A stretch of DNA of 64,000 nucleotides from Schlesneria paludicola DSM 18645 (GCF_000255655.1 NZ_JH636434.1:2383206-2447205); one strand, 5' to 3'. Positions 43,179 to 52,707 are shown, counted from the first letter of the stretch. Notes: generated from the sequence alone by a model not told the origin. Numbers and translations: made by a program.

Positions 43179-44444
43179 TTACGAAATCTCGATTTGCAAG
43201 CGAGCGATCTTCTTCTTTCCCGCCTTGACCAGCATTCCCGATTGCAGGGTGAGCACCGCTTTCGAGTCGGTCACAGGTGTCGGAACGTCGCCATGGTAGA
43301 CGGACATGCCGCCTTGCGCGATCAAACGCATCGCATCACTGGTTGATCCAACCAAACCGGTGACCTTCAACAATTGTGCCGCCGACAGCTTGCCCGCGAC
43401 CAGATCCGCCTGACACTGCGGCAGTTTCTCGATCAATTCAGTCAGCTTCAGAGTGACGACGGGAATGTCCGTGGGAAGTTCGCCTCCCCCGACTTCTCGT
43501 TGCCATCGGTCCGCGGCTTCGTCTGCAAGTGAGGCCGAGTGGTATCCGGTGATCACCGCCTTCGCGAGTCGAATTTTGGCCTCTTTGGGATGCCCCGCGA
43601 GAATCGTGGCGATTTGATCAAGGGGAACGTTTGTCAGCAATTGAAAGTACATTCCCATCGTCGCGTCAGGAATCTGCATGAACTTTTTCATCATGTCGAA
43701 CGGGGACTCCGAGATGCCGATGTAGTTCCCCAGACTCTTCCCCATCTTCTGTTCGCCGTCGGTCCCAACAAGAATCGGCGACATGATGCCAATCTGTTGC
43801 GGCAAACCTTGATCTCGTTGCAGGTCGCGCGCCAGCATGAAGCTATAAAGCTGCTCTGTGCCCCCCAATTCAATATCCGATTGAATCATGACCGAGTCCC
43901 ATGCCTGCATCATCGGGTACAGGCACTCATGCAGGTAGATGGCCGACTGATTGGCATAACGCTTCGCGAAATCATCGCGCGTCAGCAACTGTGCCACGGT
44001 AATTTTTCCGCACAGTTGCAGGATGTCAGCAAAGTTCATCTTCGCGAACCAGTCGCCGTTTCGATGAACTTCGGCCTTCGAGATATCGACCACCTTGCCG
44101 ACTTGATTCAAGTAGTCGTGGGCGTTGGCTTCGACCTCCGCTTCCGTCAGCTTTTTGGAACGAGCCTGATCGCGACCGCTGGGATCGCCCACCATCGCCG
44201 TATAGTTGCCAATGATGATTACGGCTTGATGCCCGAGTTCTTGAAACTGCCGCATTTTGCGGAGTGGAACCGTATGTCCCAGGTGGACGTCGATGCCCGT
44301 CGGGTCGATGCCGTATTTGATTCGAAGCGGTTTGCCCGTTTCTCGACTTTTTGTGAGCTTCACCGCGAGCTCGTCTTCGGGAACGATTTTCTCAACGCCG
44401 CGGCGGATAGTTGCGAGTTGTTCTTCAACTGGAGGAAAATTCAT
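43179..44444 (-). CDS. tyrS: Tyrosyl-tRNA synthetase
   Basis: 421 residues. The class I HIGH motif is HLGH (54-57) and the KMSKS motif is KMGKS (near 232) within GTDGEQKMGKSLGNYIG. YLHECLYPMMQAWDSV and ADIELGGTEQ-like SDIELGGTEQLYSF are diagnostic of the bacterial TyrS form with KMGKS, often called TyrZ-like. The last 65 residues form an S4 RNA-binding domain. It charges tRNA-Tyr in the cytosol. AGGAT lies about 10 bases before the ATG. The following gene on the strand direction, OsmC, is 94 bp away. Confidence 0.96.
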   Translation of the reverse strand: MNFPPVEEQLATIRRGVEKIVPEDELAVKLTKSRETGKPLRIKYGIDPTGIDVHLGHTVPLRKMRQFQELGHQAVIIIGNYTAMVGDPSGRDQARSKKLTEAEVEANAHDYLNQVGKVVDISKAEVHRNGDWFAKMNFADILQLCGKITVAQLLTRDDFAKRYANQSAIYLHECLYPMMQAWDSVMIQSDIELGGTEQLYSFMLARDLQRDQGLPQQIGIMSPILVGTDGEQKMGKSLGNYIGISESPFDMMKKFMQIPDATMGMYFQLLTNVPLDQIATILAGHPKEAKIRLAKAVITGYHSASLADEAADRWQREVGGGELPTDIPVVTLKLTELIEKLPQCQADLVAGKLSAAQLLKVTGLVGSTSDAMRLIAQGGMSVYHGDVPTPVTDSKAVLTLQSGMLVKAGKKKIARLQIEIS

Positions 44445-44578
44445 CGTCGAAATCCTGGGGCAAGATCCCGAGTTGAGATCTTGCAGTCATTTTCGAGGCC
44501 CCTGGGTGCGGGCTCTCAAGGTGAAATCAGACACACGCAAACGCATCATGTTCGCGGTGAGGGCGTGCAAAACAGTCG

Positions 44579-45373
44579 TCAGGGAATCTGGGGATTCAAT
44601 AGCTGCGCGGTCAGCATGGTAGCATTGAACAGCGCATGAATCATTACCACCGACAAATAGCTATGCCGCCGATGAAAGACGTATCCAAGAATCAGGGCCA
44701 GTGGCAACAGGGCCAATCCATTCTGCCAGCCATGAATGAACGAAAATAACGCTGCGACGATTGGGATCGCCAATTTGGGCGTGAACATGCTGGTCAGCCA
44801 CCCCTGCAAGACCACTCGAAACATCAGCTCTTCCCACAGCGGCGCTGAAATCACCGCCGTCATCGCAATAATGCCAATCGTGGTCACGTCAGGTTGCTCC
44901 GTCAGTAACTTGAGCAAGGAATGCTGAGTTTCTCGCCCACGCAGGGGCAGCGTCGCAAGCATCGAGACCGCCATCGGCAGAACCGCCGCACAAAAACCAA
45001 ACAATGCCACGCGTGCCTGAACGCTCAATTGCCTGAAGCTCATTCCAAACTCCGCAAGCGGGCGATGGCTGGAGGCGAGAATACCGATCGCGGCCAGGAT
45101 CAGGCAAAAATTGACCGCCGCACCTCGCGCCACGGCATCCAGCGTGATGGGTGACGGAATTGGGGGGGATAGACTCAGAACGAACAGGTGAGATACGGGC
45201 CACAAAAGCGCCACATAGACCACCAACATCTCGGGAATGGAACGCCAGGTTGCCCGCGGTTCTTCGTTCCATTCGAGAATCGGCCGGCAATCGATCCGCC
45301 GACGAATGATCGTCTGCCAAGCGAAGGCACTCGCCAGAATCAGGGCGGAAAACAGACAACTGGTCGCGAACAT
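44579..45373 (-). CDS. CPBP-family intramembrane metalloprotease
   Basis: 264 residues from the ATG at 45371-45373. About seven membrane segments. The CPBP/Abi motifs are WEELMFRVVLQG (near 175, EExxxR), FSFIHGWQNG and HALFNATML, giving the Glu, His and Asn residues of the active site. The known relatives are Rce1-type prenyl proteases and bacteriocin-immunity proteins; most bacterial members have no known substrate. It is 134 bp upstream of tyrS on the same strand. Confidence 0.88.
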   Translation of the reverse strand: MFATSCLFSALILASAFAWQTIIRRRIDCRPILEWNEEPRATWRSIPEMLVVYVALLWPVSHLFVLSLSPPIPSPITLDAVARGAAVNFCLILAAIGILASSHRPLAEFGMSFRQLSVQARVALFGFCAAVLPMAVSMLATLPLRGRETQHSLLKLLTEQPDVTTIGIIAMTAVISAPLWEELMFRVVLQGWLTSMFTPKLAIPIVAALFSFIHGWQNGLALLPLALILGYVFHRRHSYLSVVMIHALFNATMLTAQLLNPQIP

Positions 45374-45696
45374 CACGAAAGGCTTTGCGGGATAAAGGAT
45401 TCATTCGAGTTTGAGAAGTCCGGGTCAGGATAGACGCTGTTGACCCGTGATGGAAACCGTGTTGATGATGAATCGGCGACAGGGCTCGCGCCTCGCGGTG
45501 CAATCGACTCAAATGTCAGTCGAATCAAGTCGCATGACTTCACGAAAGGAGCCGTTTTCGTCTTTCCGATAAAGGCGATCACACCTTGTCTGGAAGTAGC
45601 GAAAACCGATCGTGCGCGCTATAAGGATGGGCCGCATTCCATTGAGCTGCGTCCGCAGCGATCTTCTCTGATCTTCGTCTCCACTACGGGTCTGTC
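45374..45696. other. 323-bp divergent region between CPBP and symporter genes
   Basis: It must carry promoters in both directions, but none can be placed with confidence. No gene or repeat was found. Confidence 0.45.
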
Positions 45697-47205
45697 ATGT
45701 CCAATTTTTCGTGGCTGGTCGATGGCAGCATTGTGGGTTTGTATCTGGTCATCACCATGATGGCCGGACTCATGGTCCGCAAGTATGTCGGCAAGGTTGA
45801 GCACTTTCTCGTCGCTGGCCGCGAGATGAATGTGTTTCTTGGAATTGCCTCGCTGGCGGCGACGGAATTCGGAATTGTGACCTGCATGTATACCGCCCAG
45901 GCAGGATACGAGTATGGCTTTGCCGGCTCGACTCCAGGGATCTTGCAGGCGCTGGCGATGTTCTTCATTGGGCTCACCGGGTTCTGTGTCAAACCACTGC
46001 GTGATTCAGGCGTGATGACAATTCCCGAACTGTTTGAGATTCGCTTCGGGAAGTTTATTCGCTGGCTTTCCGGAGTCGTCATCGTCCTGGGCGGCCTGCT
46101 GAATATGGGCGTGTTCCTGCGGATCGGGGGCGAATTCCTGGTTCTTGTCAGCGGCATGGATGAACGATATCTGGTTATCACTATGACCGCGCTGCTGCTG
46201 ATGGTCGCGATTTACACGATTCTCGGTGGGATGCTCTCGGTCCTCGTGACAGACTTCCTTCAGTTCATTGTCATGAGCGCCGGATTGCTCGCGGTCACGT
46301 ACTTGATTCTGGGCCGTGTCGGCTGGTCGACGATCGTGGACACCGTTGAGAAAACGCACCACGCGGGAGGATTCAATCCGTTCATTCACCCCAAACTGGG
46401 CGTCGAATACGTGCTCGCCCAGGCATTCGTCCAAATTGCCGCCACGCTGACATGGCAAACAACCATCGCCCGATTGCTCGCGGCAAAGGACACTTGGACG
46501 GGCCGCAAGGTTTACATTGGTACCAGCTTTTTCTTCGTCTGTCGCTTTCTGATCCCCGGGATCTGGGGAATTGCCGCACTCGCGATGCTGACCGTCGATC
46601 AGCAGGCCGCGTTGGCGAAGAATCCTGATACCGCGACATTGCACGCCATGCCTGTGTTCCTGAGTACCGTCGTTCCAATTGGACTCATGGGATTGCTGGT
46701 CGCAGCGATGCTCGCCGCGGATATGTCGACGGATTCTTCGTACATGATCACCTGGGCGGCGGTCATCTATAACGATATTCTTGGACCTTTCCGCAAGCAA
46801 AAAAGCTCCGAAGCGTTTGGCTTGCTCGTCAATCGCATGATTGTGGCATTGATCGGCGTGTTTCTGTTCTTCTACGGCTTGTTCTACAAACTAGAAGGCG
46901 GACTCTGGGACTACCTAACGACCACCGGAACAGTCTACCTATCCAGCATGTCGGTCTTGCTGATCGCCTGCTGCTACTGGAAAGGCGCCAACAACTGGGG
47001 TGCGGCAGCCTCGATTGTCGTTGGAGCGACATTTCCCATTGGATATCTGGTCCTTGAAAAGACCATTGCGGGTGGAGCAGCCAGCCTGAAGGACTCGTAT
47101 GGGTTCACGCAAGATCGTGCCAAAATCGCGGCGTTCGTCCTGTCGGCGGTCTCGATGGTCGTTTTTTCCTTGTTGAAACCGCGTCCGAAAACAACGGTGG
47201 CTTAG
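45697..47205 (+). CDS. Sodium:solute symporter (SSS family)
   Basis: 502 residues with about 13 membrane segments. The first segments VGLYLVITMMAGLMVRKYVG, HFLVAGREMNVFLGIASLAATEFG and YTILGGMLSVLVTDFLQFIVM are the classic SSS fold with the conserved Gly-Arg loop and the Na+-site region. The subfamily resembles proteins often annotated as solute or sugar/acid symporters in planctomycetes. The substrate is not readable. A small membrane protein and an amidotransferase-like protein follow closely and may be co-transcribed. Confidence 0.9.
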   Translation: MSNFSWLVDGSIVGLYLVITMMAGLMVRKYVGKVEHFLVAGREMNVFLGIASLAATEFGIVTCMYTAQAGYEYGFAGSTPGILQALAMFFIGLTGFCVKPLRDSGVMTIPELFEIRFGKFIRWLSGVVIVLGGLLNMGVFLRIGGEFLVLVSGMDERYLVITMTALLLMVAIYTILGGMLSVLVTDFLQFIVMSAGLLAVTYLILGRVGWSTIVDTVEKTHHAGGFNPFIHPKLGVEYVLAQAFVQIAATLTWQTTIARLLAAKDTWTGRKVYIGTSFFFVCRFLIPGIWGIAALAMLTVDQQAALAKNPDTATLHAMPVFLSTVVPIGLMGLLVAAMLAADMSTDSSYMITWAAVIYNDILGPFRKQKSSEAFGLLVNRMIVALIGVFLFFYGLFYKLEGGLWDYLTTTGTVYLSSMSVLLIACCYWKGANNWGAAASIVVGATFPIGYLVLEKTIAGGAASLKDSYGFTQDRAKIAAFVLSAVSMVVFSLLKPRPKTTVA

Positions 47206-47217
47206 ACGTGATTCTCA

Positions 47218-47475
47218 ATGAACGAGAATTGTCCGAAACATCATGGTCGATCACATCAAAAACCAGACGACGACGGCTTCGAACAACGCGTCATCGTCTT
47301 GAAAGAGGGGCGAATGGAAGGCTATCGCTGGTTCTGGGGTGTATTGACATTCGTGACACTGGCTTGGTACAGCTCGGTCACCGTTTATGTCTCCTATAAG
47401 GGTTTGTTCGACATTCGAGACATGTTGAAAAAGCTCAGTAGCGGCAGCTTCGATCCCGAATCTCACGGTTCGTAA
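47218..47475 (+). CDS. Small single-pass membrane protein next to the symporter
   Basis: 85 residues, starting 12 bp after the symporter stop. Residues about 37-60 (WFWGVLTFVTLAWYSSVTVYVSY) form one membrane helix, followed by KGLFDIRDMLKKL. An in-frame ATG at 47314 with AGAGGGG just upstream would give a 53-residue protein that keeps the helix. I know no family name for it. Position suggests a subunit or assembly factor of the symporter, or simply a co-transcribed gene. Confidence 0.6.
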   Translation: MNENCPKHHGRSHQKPDDDGFEQRVIVLKEGRMEGYRWFWGVLTFVTLAWYSSVTVYVSYKGLFDIRDMLKKLSSGSFDPESHGS

Positions 47476-47532
47476 ACTCAGGTGACGGAGCTCGAGCTCT
47501 TTTCCGAACACTTCGTTTTAAAGTCAGGCCTC

Positions 47533-48321
47533 ATGGCGAAAATCTATTATGCGGGCGACTGGGCGGTTCAGCTCGGTCCTGTGTATGCCGAGTCGGCATT
47601 TCATCACTCCGTGAAGGGAACGGAGATTTTCAACTACGGCAAGTGGTTGAAGGAAGCGATTGAATCCACCGGCGAGCACGAGGTGACCAGCGTTCCCAGT
47701 TGGGACTTCTATATGCTCAAGCCGGGCGAGTACGAAACGATCCTGGCGACGTATGACGCCGTGATCTTTTCTGACCTGGAAGCACGCAACTTCCAGTTGG
47801 CTCCTTCGTTCTTCAAACGCGAGCAGTTTGGTAAAAGCATCCTGACGTTCCCTGATCGCATCCGTTTAACGATCGAAGCCGTTCAAGCAGGCGTGGGCGT
47901 CATGTTCCTTGGCGGTTGGCAAAGTTTCAGCGGTGATCATGGAATGGGTGGATGGGGGCGATGTCGCCTTCGCGAACTCTTGCCGGTGACGTGCCTCGAT
48001 TACGAAGACTTGGTCGAGAGCACCGAAGGCTATATGGCCGAAGTGCTCGATCCGCAGCATCCCATTTTGCACGGGATCGACTTTTCGTCACTGCCACCGA
48101 TTCTGGGATACAATCAGGTCAAACCAAAGCCAGGCGGCCAGATCGTCGCTCAGTGGAAGGGTTCCAGCGACCCGCTTTTGGCCGTCAGCACGATCGGCAA
48201 GGGGCGTTCAGTCGCATACACATCAGACCCAGCTCCACACTGGGGATGCAACTTCGTTTTCTGGGAACACTACAACCGATTCTGGCTGAATGTCATTGAA
48301 TGGCTGATTCAGGCGCGATAG
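47533..48321 (+). CDS. Putative class I glutamine amidotransferase-like protein
   Basis: 262 residues from the ATG at 47533; a GTG at 47482 would add 17. AKIYYAGDWAVQLGPVYAESAFHHS at the start, GVGVMFLGGWQSFSGDHGMGGW in the centre and SDPAPHWGCNFVFWEHYNRFW near the end match the putative glutamine amidotransferase family (PF07090 type, ThuA/GATase1-like fold). I do not see a clear GxCxG nucleophile elbow, so a true amidotransferase activity is doubtful. It follows the symporter and the small membrane protein and may process the imported compound; this is inference. Confidence 0.78.
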   Translation: MAKIYYAGDWAVQLGPVYAESAFHHSVKGTEIFNYGKWLKEAIESTGEHEVTSVPSWDFYMLKPGEYETILATYDAVIFSDLEARNFQLAPSFFKREQFGKSILTFPDRIRLTIEAVQAGVGVMFLGGWQSFSGDHGMGGWGRCRLRELLPVTCLDYEDLVESTEGYMAEVLDPQHPILHGIDFSSLPPILGYNQVKPKPGGQIVAQWKGSSDPLLAVSTIGKGRSVAYTSDPAPHWGCNFVFWEHYNRFWLNVIEWLIQAR

Positions 48322-48335
48322 AGGTTGAATCAGCC
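48302..48335. terminator. Possible hairpin terminator between convergent genes
   Basis: Positions 48302-48311 and 48326-48335 are perfect 10-base inverted repeats around a 14-base loop that includes the stop codon of the amidotransferase-like gene. No long T-run follows, so termination is only possible. Confidence 0.35.
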
Positions 48336-48428
48336 TTGTCGGAAGTCAGGTGACGCCATGCGTCGACCGGCGATGGAATGTCGGGCCGCGACCATCTGAT
48401 CATCCCTTGAAAAGGACGGCCTTTGTGA

Positions 48429-49220
48429 TCAAGTTTGACCGATTCCATAGACTCGCGTGAAGTAGTACGTCGCAAGGCCAAATCCGATCGCGATGACCAC
48501 CCAGCGGACGACATTTCTGTCGAGTCGCCGCGACACACTGGCGCCAACAAAGCCGCCCGCAATCCCGGCGAACAGCATCGGAACGCCGTAGCTCCAATCC
48601 ACGCGCTGGTAGGCGATAAAGACGACGACGGACATGCCATTGATGGCCGACGCCAAAAGGCTTTTCAACGCGTTCATCTGGTGAATGTCGCCAAGCCCCA
48701 TGAGCGCCAGTGAACTGAGCATCAGAATGCCAATCCCCGCCCCGAAATAGCCCCCATAAAGCGCAATCACAAATTGAAAAAGGACGATTCCGGCAAGTAG
48801 CTGTGACGAGGGATGAGCGTGCGGTTTTCCAATCCCCGTCCAACGGGTGATTGCTGGTTGCATCAAGAATAAAGCCGAGGCGACCAGGATTAGCCAGGGC
48901 ACCATCTGCTGAAACTGTTTTTCCGGCTGCGTGACGACAAGCAATGTGCCGACGACACTTCCCATGAGCGACGGAATGATCAGGGGAGTGATCCAGCGGC
49001 CTTGGCCCGTCATTTCTCGACGATAGCCCCAAGTCGCAGCGATCGAACCAGGAAACAGCGCAAAGGTACTGGTTGCATTCGCGATGACAGCCGCCGATTC
49101 TGTCGACCCCAGAATCCAAGTGAGCGCCGGAAACGTGAGCAGAGTCCCCCCGCCGGCAACGGAATTAATCGCCCCCGCAACAAAGGCGGTGGCACACAAA
49201 AAAGTCAGTTGAGCGATCAT
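48429..49220 (-). CDS. TauE/SafE-family membrane transporter
   Basis: 263 residues with about eight membrane segments in two repeated halves. VAGAINSVAGGGTLLTFPAL near the start is the family signature, and FGAGIGILMLSSLALMG is the matching segment of the second half. Family members export sulfite, sulfoacetate or other small anions across the inner membrane. The substrate here cannot be told. It follows the tartrate/malate-dehydrogenase-like gene on the same strand with a 113-bp gap. Confidence 0.9.
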   Translation of the reverse strand: MIAQLTFLCATAFVAGAINSVAGGGTLLTFPALTWILGSTESAAVIANATSTFALFPGSIAATWGYRREMTGQGRWITPLIIPSLMGSVVGTLLVVTQPEKQFQQMVPWLILVASALFLMQPAITRWTGIGKPHAHPSSQLLAGIVLFQFVIALYGGYFGAGIGILMLSSLALMGLGDIHQMNALKSLLASAINGMSVVVFIAYQRVDWSYGVPMLFAGIAGGFVGASVSRRLDRNVVRWVVIAIGFGLATYYFTRVYGIGQT

Positions 49221-49333
49221 CGAGAGATGATAGGCAGAATCTCACGCGACCGAAACCATTGAAAATGAGGAGGAGAACGGAACGATTCGCATCACCCGTA
49301 TTCCTCACAGACCGTTCGCGGCAAACCTGCGCG

Positions 49334-50428
49334 TCACTTGATCAGAGCGCACACGGCGCTCCCCACTTCGTCAGTTGTTCCAGTACCACCCAGATCGGGT
49401 GTACGCGGACGATCTGGACTGCGGAGAAGGGACGACACGGCACCGCGAATGGAGGCGGCGGCGGAGATCAATTCCAGATGATCCAGCATCATGGCTGCAG
49501 ACAGAATCGCGGCAAGCGGATTGGCGATCCCTTTGCCGGTGATGTCCGGCGCAGACCCGTGCACCGGTTCAAACAGACTGGGGTGACAACGATTGGAAGC
49601 CAGATTGGCACTGGCGGCGAGTCCCATACTGCCCACGAGTATTGCGGAAAGATCCGTAAGGATGTCCCCGAACAGATTGCTTGCAACCACAACATCGAAC
49701 GATTCCGGACGACGCACGAACTCCATCACGGCGCGATCGACCAACAGCGATTCGGTTTCAATCTGGGGATAGTCCTGCGCGATTCCGGCAAATACTTCGT
49801 CCCAGAGCACCATCCCATAACCTTGTGCGTTACTTTTGGTGATCGACGCCACCCGCTTTCGCGGTCGATTCAGTGCCTGCTCAAACGCCGCACGAATGAT
49901 TCGTTCACACCCACGACGCGTGAAGACCGAGGTTTGAATCGCAATGTCGTGATCCGAATGCTGGTACACCCTCCCACCAACATTCGCATATTCGCCTTCC
50001 GTATTCTCGCGAAAGACAAGCATGTCGATCGATCCGGGCGTCTTGTTTCGCAGTGGGCTTTCGACCCCTTCATAAAGATAGGCGGGACGAAGACAGACGC
50101 ATTGATCAAACCGGCGGCGAATCGGCAGCAGCAGGCCGTTCAGCGTGATATGGTCTTGGACCCGAGGATGTCCCACCGCGCCAAGCAGGATCGCATCAAA
50201 ATCCCCCAACTGATCCAAAAAGTCGGCTGGTGCCATCGAGCCGTGCTCGAAAAGATAATCGGTCCCCCACGGAAACCATTCCCACTCAATCCTCTGTTCG
50301 CAATTGACGAGCGCTGCATCCGCGGCTCGGACAGCCTGAGTGGTGACTTCGGGTCCAATCCCGTCTCCGCCGATCACAGCCACACGCTTCGTTGAGGGCA
50401 TCTCGGCCTGACTTTGACTAAATGACAT
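49334..50428 (-). CDS. Tartrate/D-malate dehydrogenase-like (isopropylmalate dehydrogenase family)
   Basis: 364 residues from an ATG at 50426-50428; an ATG nine codons earlier lies in the loop of a hairpin. GGDGIGPEVTTQA is the family start. RENTEGEYANVGGR binds substrate, SNLFGDILTDLSAILVGSMGLA carries metal ligands, and FEPVHGSAPDITGKGIANPLA binds NAD. The WEWFPWGTDYLFEHGSMAPADFL segment resembles tartrate/D-malate dehydrogenases rather than LeuB. These oxidatively decarboxylate D-malate or convert tartrate. A leuB-type substrate cannot be fully excluded. It is well separated from its neighbours. Confidence 0.87.
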   Translation of the reverse strand: MSFSQSQAEMPSTKRVAVIGGDGIGPEVTTQAVRAADAALVNCEQRIEWEWFPWGTDYLFEHGSMAPADFLDQLGDFDAILLGAVGHPRVQDHITLNGLLLPIRRRFDQCVCLRPAYLYEGVESPLRNKTPGSIDMLVFRENTEGEYANVGGRVYQHSDHDIAIQTSVFTRRGCERIIRAAFEQALNRPRKRVASITKSNAQGYGMVLWDEVFAGIAQDYPQIETESLLVDRAVMEFVRRPESFDVVVASNLFGDILTDLSAILVGSMGLAASANLASNRCHPSLFEPVHGSAPDITGKGIANPLAAILSAAMMLDHLELISAAASIRGAVSSLLRSPDRPRTPDLGGTGTTDEVGSAVCALIK

Positions 50429-50430
50429 TC

Positions 50431-50485
50431 TCGATGACCATTGAGGCCCTCGCATTACACGGCGAAGGCCTCAATGGTCAATCGA
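50431..50485. terminator. Strong hairpin between coiled-coil and dehydrogenase genes
   Basis: Arms 50435-50448 and 50467-50480 are perfect 14-base inverted repeats; four more pairs form outside if one base bulges, and an inner TCGC/GCGA pairing continues the stem. It lies after the stop of the minus-strand coiled-coil gene and ends just before the dehydrogenase start. No clear T-run follows, so it may be a terminator, an RNA-stability element or a leader structure. Confidence 0.55.
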
Positions 50486-50510
50486 ACTCAAGAATGGAAG
50501 CGGGCGACCA

Positions 50511-52040
50511 TCAAGGATTGTTGCCGCTCGATGCACCGCTGGTATTGCCGTTCGAAGTTTCTTGAGGAGTCTGACGGCCCTTCTTGAACACTGCCGACAC
50601 ATTGCCATTCGACACTCGGTCTTTCGAACCACCTGACGAAATCGAACTCGTGCCGCCTGATTTGAGTGTGTAGGGACGATCGGAACCAGGCATGAAAGTT
50701 CGGCGTTTGGCGTGAAAACCGATATAGGCCAGGAAGTCATTCAACTTGACCACTCGCACACCATTCTTGCGAGCTTCGTCTTCCATCATCTTATATTTTT
50801 CAGCATAGATCGTGGCACGGGCTTTTTCGGCATCTGTGAGCGCGTCCAGCATGTCGGGAATCTCGGCTTTCACCAGAAACCGCGTGTTGACGGTGATTTT
50901 GCCATTCTCTGGAATCCGTTCACCTTCGTCATTCACTTCATTGTCAATCACGCATCCCGAAACAGCCAGCATCTGATGGAATTGCTCACGATCGCTTCGC
51001 CCGTCTTGATCCAAATCGATGAGGCCGACAACGGAAATTTTCTCAACCAGACCGGGACTCCAGATGGGCGTGTAAATCAGGTCCTGCGAAACCATGGGGC
51101 GATAGAGATCTTCGTCGACGACTTTTGCTTCAGCGAGATGGGGGCCAAGAATTCGGATGACTTCGATCTTGCCCTTAATGTCTTCCGGACCGCGGCCGAC
51201 ACCTGGATTCTCTTTAGAATAAACGCTGAAGGTCATTCGAGGCCTGAGGAAGTCTTCTTCGCCCAGATTGATCAGAACGGTATTGTTTGTATGCTCAACA
51301 CGGGTGATCAAACCCTTTGCGGTTTCGAAGCTCAGCTTCTCGGCGTCATCAAGTCGCTGCCGCATGATGTCAATACGTGACTCCAATGCCACGATCGTGT
51401 TGTGAGAATCTTTTCGATCCTTTTCCCGCCCGTCTCGTTCTTCATCGAGTTGAATCTTCAGGCTTTTGAGTTCCCCATTCAGTCGCGTGATTTCGCTGAC
51501 TTTCGCATTGATCTTTTCGTCGCTCTCACTGATGACATCGCGTTTCGCGGCTTCCGCGGCGGTCTTCTGCTCTAAATAGTTTTCAACCTGAGCTTGATAT
51601 TGGCCCTTCAGAGCAAGTTCCTGTGCTTCCAGATTGGCGACCTTGTTTGTTTTGGATTGACGATCATCCGCAGTGACATTGGCTTCTTCGCGCATTTTGC
51701 GGAGAGTGTCGACAACCGTCGCACCGGCTGAGGTCCCACCGTAGGTCAACATTTCGGCGCCCAGAGTCGAAATGACCGTCGGGGTTTGTGGGTTGTTTGG
51801 ATCGTCGACGAGATCCAGCTTGATCCCCAGCTTCTGTTTTGTCGCTTGAAGTTGATCATCCAACGTTCGCTGAGCCTTATTCAGCTTCTGATTTTCTTCG
51901 TTCAACCGCGCGACTTCGACCATACGGTCTGAAGCTTCACGGTGGGCCATAAAGTTCGTAATCCCCAGAATCACGGCGAGCGCGACAAAAACGGCCAAAG
52001 TGTAGTGAACGGCACCCGGTTTATTGGCGGCAGCAGCCAT
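50511..52040 (-). CDS. Membrane-anchored coiled-coil protein with EF-hand-like loop, unknown function
   Basis: 509 residues. One N-terminal membrane helix (about 12-31, YTLAVFVALAVILGITNFMA) is followed by heptad-rich coiled coils (about 35-70 and 130-235, ARLNEENQKLNKAQRTLDDQ and further). The rest is a globular beta-rich part with LIDLDQDGRSDREQFHQ (near 342), which resembles a calcium-binding EF-hand/dockerin loop. The C-terminus is Ser/Gly/Asn-rich and disordered. AAGGGAAAATC lies before the ATG. I believe similar proteins are conserved in planctomycetes but know no function. A cell-envelope scaffold role is possible. Confidence 0.8.
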   Translation of the reverse strand: MAAAANKPGAVHYTLAVFVALAVILGITNFMAHREASDRMVEVARLNEENQKLNKAQRTLDDQLQATKQKLGIKLDLVDDPNNPQTPTVISTLGAEMLTYGGTSAGATVVDTLRKMREEANVTADDRQSKTNKVANLEAQELALKGQYQAQVENYLEQKTAAEAAKRDVISESDEKINAKVSEITRLNGELKSLKIQLDEERDGREKDRKDSHNTIVALESRIDIMRQRLDDAEKLSFETAKGLITRVEHTNNTVLINLGEEDFLRPRMTFSVYSKENPGVGRGPEDIKGKIEVIRILGPHLAEAKVVDEDLYRPMVSQDLIYTPIWSPGLVEKISVVGLIDLDQDGRSDREQFHQMLAVSGCVIDNEVNDEGERIPENGKITVNTRFLVKAEIPDMLDALTDAEKARATIYAEKYKMMEDEARKNGVRVVKLNDFLAYIGFHAKRRTFMPGSDRPYTLKSGGTSSISSGGSKDRVSNGNVSAVFKKGRQTPQETSNGNTSGASSGNNP

Positions 52041-52707
52041 GATTTTCCCTTACGCGAAAGCTCGACCAAGCGAATTAGACGAAAGCAGCCAGTCCGCTCG
52101 TGTGATTGGAACGAGGGTACCCAGTATCAGTGTATGAGCCACTTCGCTCGAGTCAAGAAGTTTCTGGCTCGCCCGAACGTTGATGCGCCGAAACATCTTA
52201 GGCTCGTCAACTGCCACACCACGCAAACTCTGCAAAAACGATCCAGAAGGCCGAAACGAACCCTTGTTGAATAATCAGAGGCGCGATCGCATTGCACAAT
52301 CTCAAACAAGTCTGTCGGCAGTCGACGACATCGATCACCGCGAAAACCCATGTCGTTCCCCTCGCCGACCGCCGATGCCGTTGATCTTGATGAATATACC
52401 GATTCTAACCGCGGGACGATTGACGATTTCCCACAAAATTTGCTGACAGCTCGTATTCAGTCGGTTGGCCGCAACTGCCAGACAGCCACTTAACGACCGT
52501 GAACCCATTTACGGTGACGCAGACTGCCCGCCCGTTGAATCAATGCCCACAACACCCCCGATTTCCCTACAGATCAAGGGCATCACCTGACAGGCGACCC
52601 GGCCCCCCATCGATCGAAGAGATTGCAGCTTGCCACGGCAGGCAATCACCTGTCGTTTTGATATCCTTTGCCTCAACAACTTGGACTCACTTGCATCGGA
52701 TGATGAA
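52041..52707. other. 667-bp divergent region
   Basis: No supported gene. Frames of 60-110 codons in it have no domain signal. It holds the ribosome site of the leftward coiled-coil gene and a GGA-type site before the lipoprotein gene at 52708. No repeat or strong hairpin was identified. Confidence 0.5.

Noticed and set aside
43539-44639. 366-codon plus-strand frame
   Set aside because: Antisense to tyrS.
46006-46800. 264-codon minus-strand frame within the symporter gene
   Set aside because: Antisense to a clear 13-helix membrane protein; its His/Arg/Asp-rich composition is the mirror of that gene.
49259-50395. 378-codon plus-strand frame
   Set aside because: Antisense shadow of the tartrate/malate-dehydrogenase-like gene, which has all family motifs.
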